Shown here piece by piece: positions 7,309-8,787 of a stretch of DNA of 8,787 nucleotides (position 1 is its first letter; every line of letters begins with the position of its first letter). Where the stretch lies: assembly GCA_003132825.1 (NCBI GenBank), contig PKYX01000521.1:802-9588 (forward strand). Direction: 5' to 3'. The notes below the pieces were generated by a model. That model did not search any database. It saw only the letters and a program-made list of their open reading frames with translations, and was not told where the DNA came from. The stretch comes from Acidobacteriaceae bacterium (GTDB taxonomy: Bacteria; Acidobacteriota; Terriglobia; Terriglobales; Acidobacteriaceae). The position numbers and the translations under genes are program-made.

Positions 7309-7409
7309 CTGCTGCGGGTAATTCGTATCACCGCTGATCGTGGAGCGGCAACCCTCCCTCTCATCCGCAGCCACGGAAGCCAGTCTGCAGCCAGGGGATG
7401 GCGCAGCGG
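7309..7409 (+). ncRNA. Candidate structured leader RNA (three-way junction)
   Basis: CTGCTGCG (7309-7316) pairs with CGCAGCGG (7402-7409) in an 8-bp closing stem with one G-U. Directly inside, GGT (7317-7319) pairs with ACC (7351-7353) and leads to hairpin CCGCT/AGCGG (7331-7335 and 7344-7348). A second arm, TCATCC (7361-7366) with GGATGG (7396-7401), abuts the closing stem and continues as GCAG/CTGC (7367-7370 and 7385-7388) with a 7-base bulge. The fold begins almost exactly at the predicted transcription start. I see no match to the GEMM (c-di-GMP-I), cobalamin, purine or TPP consensus. GC-rich sequence can fold this way by chance, so this remains a candidate. Confidence 0.35.
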
Positions 7410-7443
7410 CGAGCCCGGAATCCAGTGAACAACTGAGTGATTT

Positions 7444-7479
7444 GGGAAGCATCTCCCCGATAAGGGCAAGCTTAAGGAG
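7444..7479 (+). promoter_or_regulatory. Ribosome binding site with competing pairings
   Basis: AAGGAG (7474-7479) is a strong ribosome binding site three bases before the ATG at 7483, or six before an in-frame GTG at 7486. CTCC (7453-7456) can pair with its GGAG (7476-7479), while GGGA (7444-7447) can pair with TCCC (7454-7457). The two pairings exclude each other, a possible on/off element. The stems are only 4 bp. Confidence 0.3.
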
Positions 7480-7482
7480 CAC

Positions 7483-8133
7483 ATGGTGTCCAGCAAGGCG
7501 CGCGGGTTTTCGCTGCTCGAGATGGTCGTCGTCCTGGCCATCGCCATGATCATGATGGCCGTCACCTTTCTGAGCCTGCAACCGGCTCTCCAAGATTCTC
7601 ATGTGAACCAGGCCTACAACACCGCCCTCGCCCAGGTCCGGGCGGCACGCGAGCGCGCCGTTGAAGGCCGGGCACAGTACATCGTCTGCTTCGGCACGGA
7701 CTCACCGAGCGGAGCCGCAACCCCTCTCGGCATACCCACCGCGCAAAGCATTCAGATTTACCAATGGCCTTCCGGCGCTGCGCTTTCGTCGGCTTTGCAG
7801 ATCAGCCTGATCAACCTGCCCGCCGACGTCCAATTTCAGGCCCTGTCCGGCATTCCTACGAGCGCGACGACCGTGCCCGATGGATTCGGAGCAGGAGCCG
7901 TTGCCCTTGATTTCGACCAGGGCGTAACCGGCGGCAAGAAGGACCAAATCATGTTTCTTCCCGACGGCTCGGCGCGCGATACCAACGGGAACCTGAATAA
8001 CGGAGTGTTGTATCTGGCCCGGACCGGACAGCTTTACAGTTCGCGGTCGATCACCTTGTTTGGCGCCAGCGGGAGAGTTCGAGGATGGCGGCTGATCAAC
8101 AAAGCGGGGACGTCTACCTGGATTGAACAATGA
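7483..8133 (+). CDS. Prepilin-type protein, FimT/GspH-like minor (pseudo)pilin
   Basis: This 216-residue secreted or inner-membrane pilin-like subunit has a short leader of eight residues ending in Gly, then the class III cleavage site G8-F9 and FSLLE with Glu at mature position 5 (E13). A hydrophobic helix (about 14-33) serves as membrane anchor and assembly interface. Prepilin peptidase would cut and methylate Phe9. The polar helix that follows (QAYNTALAQVRAARERAVE) and the beta-rich C-terminal half fit the GspH/FimT family, which prime or cap type IV pili or type II secretion pseudopili. The gene opens an operon with two further prepilin-type genes; its stop overlaps the next start by four bases (ATGA). 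A strong AAGGAG precedes the start. An in-frame GTG at 7486 has better spacing and would shorten the leader by one residue. The exact system (pilus or secretion) cannot be decided here. Confidence 0.88.
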   Translation: MVSSKARGFSLLEMVVVLAIAMIMMAVTFLSLQPALQDSHVNQAYNTALAQVRAARERAVEGRAQYIVCFGTDSPSGAATPLGIPTAQSIQIYQWPSGAALSSALQISLINLPADVQFQALSGIPTSATTVPDGFGAGAVALDFDQGVTGGKKDQIMFLPDGSARDTNGNLNNGVLYLARTGQLYSSRSITLFGASGRVRGWRLINKAGTSTWIEQ

Positions 8134-8708
8134 AAAAAACACAACGCAAACCGGCACGCGCGGATCGGCAGAAGGGCTTCACGCTGCTCGAAGCCATGAT
8201 TTCAACCGTCATCGTCACAGTCGGACTGGTGGGCATGATCGCGGTTTTTGCCGTGGCCGTGAGCTCCACCCAGACCGTGCAGCTGGACACTCTCGGGCGG
8301 CAGAAAGCCACCGAAGCTCTCGAGAGTATTTACACCGCTCGGGAAACTGCGCAGATCACCTGGGCGCAGATCCAAAACATATCGGGAGGCGGTCCGGGTA
8401 TCTTTACCGCGGGATTGGTGGCGTTGACCGATCCCGGCCCCGACGGGTTGGATGGCACTGCGGACGACGTTCCAGCCTCCACCATCACCGTGCCCGGCCC
8501 GAGCGGGGTCCTCACCGGATCGACGCCCCCGGATGTTCCGATCGTGCTCAGCAACTTCAAGCGTCAGATTCTGATTACCAATACGAACAACCCTGACGGC
8601 ACTCCGAACGGGAACCTGCGTCAGATCACAGTAACGATTCAGTACCCGACCCCCACCGGCAAGCAGCGCAGCTACACCGTGCAGGCGCTGATCTCGTCGT
8701 ACCGCTGA
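8130..8708 (+). CDS. Prepilin-type protein, PilV/GspI-like minor pilin
   Basis: This 192-residue protein has a basic 16-residue leader and cleavage site G16-F17 in KGFTLLEAM, with Glu at mature position 5 (E21). A hydrophobic anchor (about 22-45) follows. FTLLEAMISTVIVTVGLVGM resembles PilV/GspI-type minor pilins. The globular part carries DPGPDGLDGTADD (101-113). This Asp/Gly-rich loop resembles calcium-binding loops seen in secreted proteins, and calcium binding is inferred, not shown. The gene overlaps the preceding pilin gene by four bases and has only a weak ribosome binding site, so coupled translation is likely. The next prepilin gene starts 13 bases after its stop. It probably joins its neighbours in a minor-pilin complex at the pilus tip or base. 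Confidence 0.87.
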   Translation: MKKTQRKPARADRQKGFTLLEAMISTVIVTVGLVGMIAVFAVAVSSTQTVQLDTLGRQKATEALESIYTARETAQITWAQIQNISGGGPGIFTAGLVALTDPGPDGLDGTADDVPASTITVPGPSGVLTGSTPPDVPIVLSNFKRQILITNTNNPDGTPNGNLRQITVTIQYPTPTGKQRSYTVQALISSYR

Positions 8709-8721
8709 GAGGCAAGGTCCT

Positions 8722-8787
8722 ATGAAAGCAAGAACCGCAAACCAAGATCGAGGCTTCAGCATGGTGGAACTGATGGTCGCCATGGCT
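8722..8787 (+). CDS. Prepilin-type protein, PilW-like (N-terminus only)
   Basis: Twenty-two codons are visible before the right edge: an 11-residue leader ending in RG, cleavage site G11-F12 and FSMVELMVAMA with Glu at mature position 5 (E16). The position third after FimT- and PilV-like genes is where PilW normally lies, and VELMVAMA fits PilW or GspJ. The rest lies outside the window. AAGG sits a few bases before the ATG. It belongs to the same operon as the two genes upstream. Confidence 0.8.
   Translation, partial: MKARTANQDRGFSMVELMVAMA

Noticed and set aside
7302..7337. 11-codon frame that could be a leader peptide before the pilin genes
   Set aside because: It overlaps the predicted -10 box and transcription start, has no ribosome binding site and no run of regulatory codons.
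7346..7400. Resemblance of the pilin leader to c-di-GMP-I (GEMM) or cobalamin riboswitch boxes
   Set aside because: Short matches such as GGCAACC and GCAGCCACGG occur, but the conserved GCAAACC, GNRA loop and ACGCAAAGCC context, and the cobalamin core, are missing.
7340..7549. GTG-initiated 69-codon frame running into the first pilin gene
   Set aside because: Out of frame with the pilin gene, Ser/Pro/Arg-rich, no ribosome binding site; a chance frame over the leader.

Overview
The window is GC-rich bacterial chromosome of a Gram-negative type: it carries type IV pilin-like genes, c-di-GMP receptor domains and a UDP-xylose pathway. The gene mix and protein style resemble Acidobacteriota (Terriglobia). 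That placement is an inference from family resemblance, since no rRNA or marker gene is present. I see no tRNA, rRNA, insertion sequence, CRISPR array or phage gene.

Layout. 1-825 (minus): a GAF-domain protein whose C-terminus runs off the left edge. 826-1262: a 437-base intergenic region with a possible promoter for the GAF gene and inverted repeats upstream of the next gene. 1263-2504 (plus): a major facilitator transporter with the Jen/SHS carboxylate-transporter signature. 2552-2710 (minus): a probable 52-residue single-helix membrane protein. 2894-5259 (plus): a tightly coupled two-gene operon, UDP-glucose 6-dehydrogenase followed by UDP-glucuronate decarboxylase, converting UDP-glucose to UDP-xylose for surface polysaccharide. 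5299-6534 (minus): a receiver-like protein with two PilZ domains and a recent 75-base in-frame tandem duplication in the linker; it appears to be transcribed almost leaderless. 6726-7154 (plus): a small membrane protein with a Cys/His metal-binding tail, behind two leader hairpins. 7155-7482: a regulatory region with clustered GTTAC repeats, a good sigma70-type promoter (TTGACG, 17 bases, TACGAT) and a foldable leader. 7483-8787 (plus): three consecutive class III prepilin-type genes (FimT/GspH-like, PilV-like, PilW-like, the last cut by the right edge).

How they fit together. The right half suggests c-di-GMP and surface-appendage control. The PilZ protein would sense c-di-GMP, and the minor-pilin operon would prime a type IV pilus or related machine. 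The sugar-nucleotide operon would feed an exopolysaccharide or lipopolysaccharide, a process often under c-di-GMP control. The strongest candidate for something undescribed is the roughly 170-base leader of the pilin operon. It can fold into a three-way junction closed by an 8-bp stem, followed by mutually exclusive pairings near the ribosome binding site. I could not match it to a riboswitch class I know, and covariation analysis is needed before it is believed.
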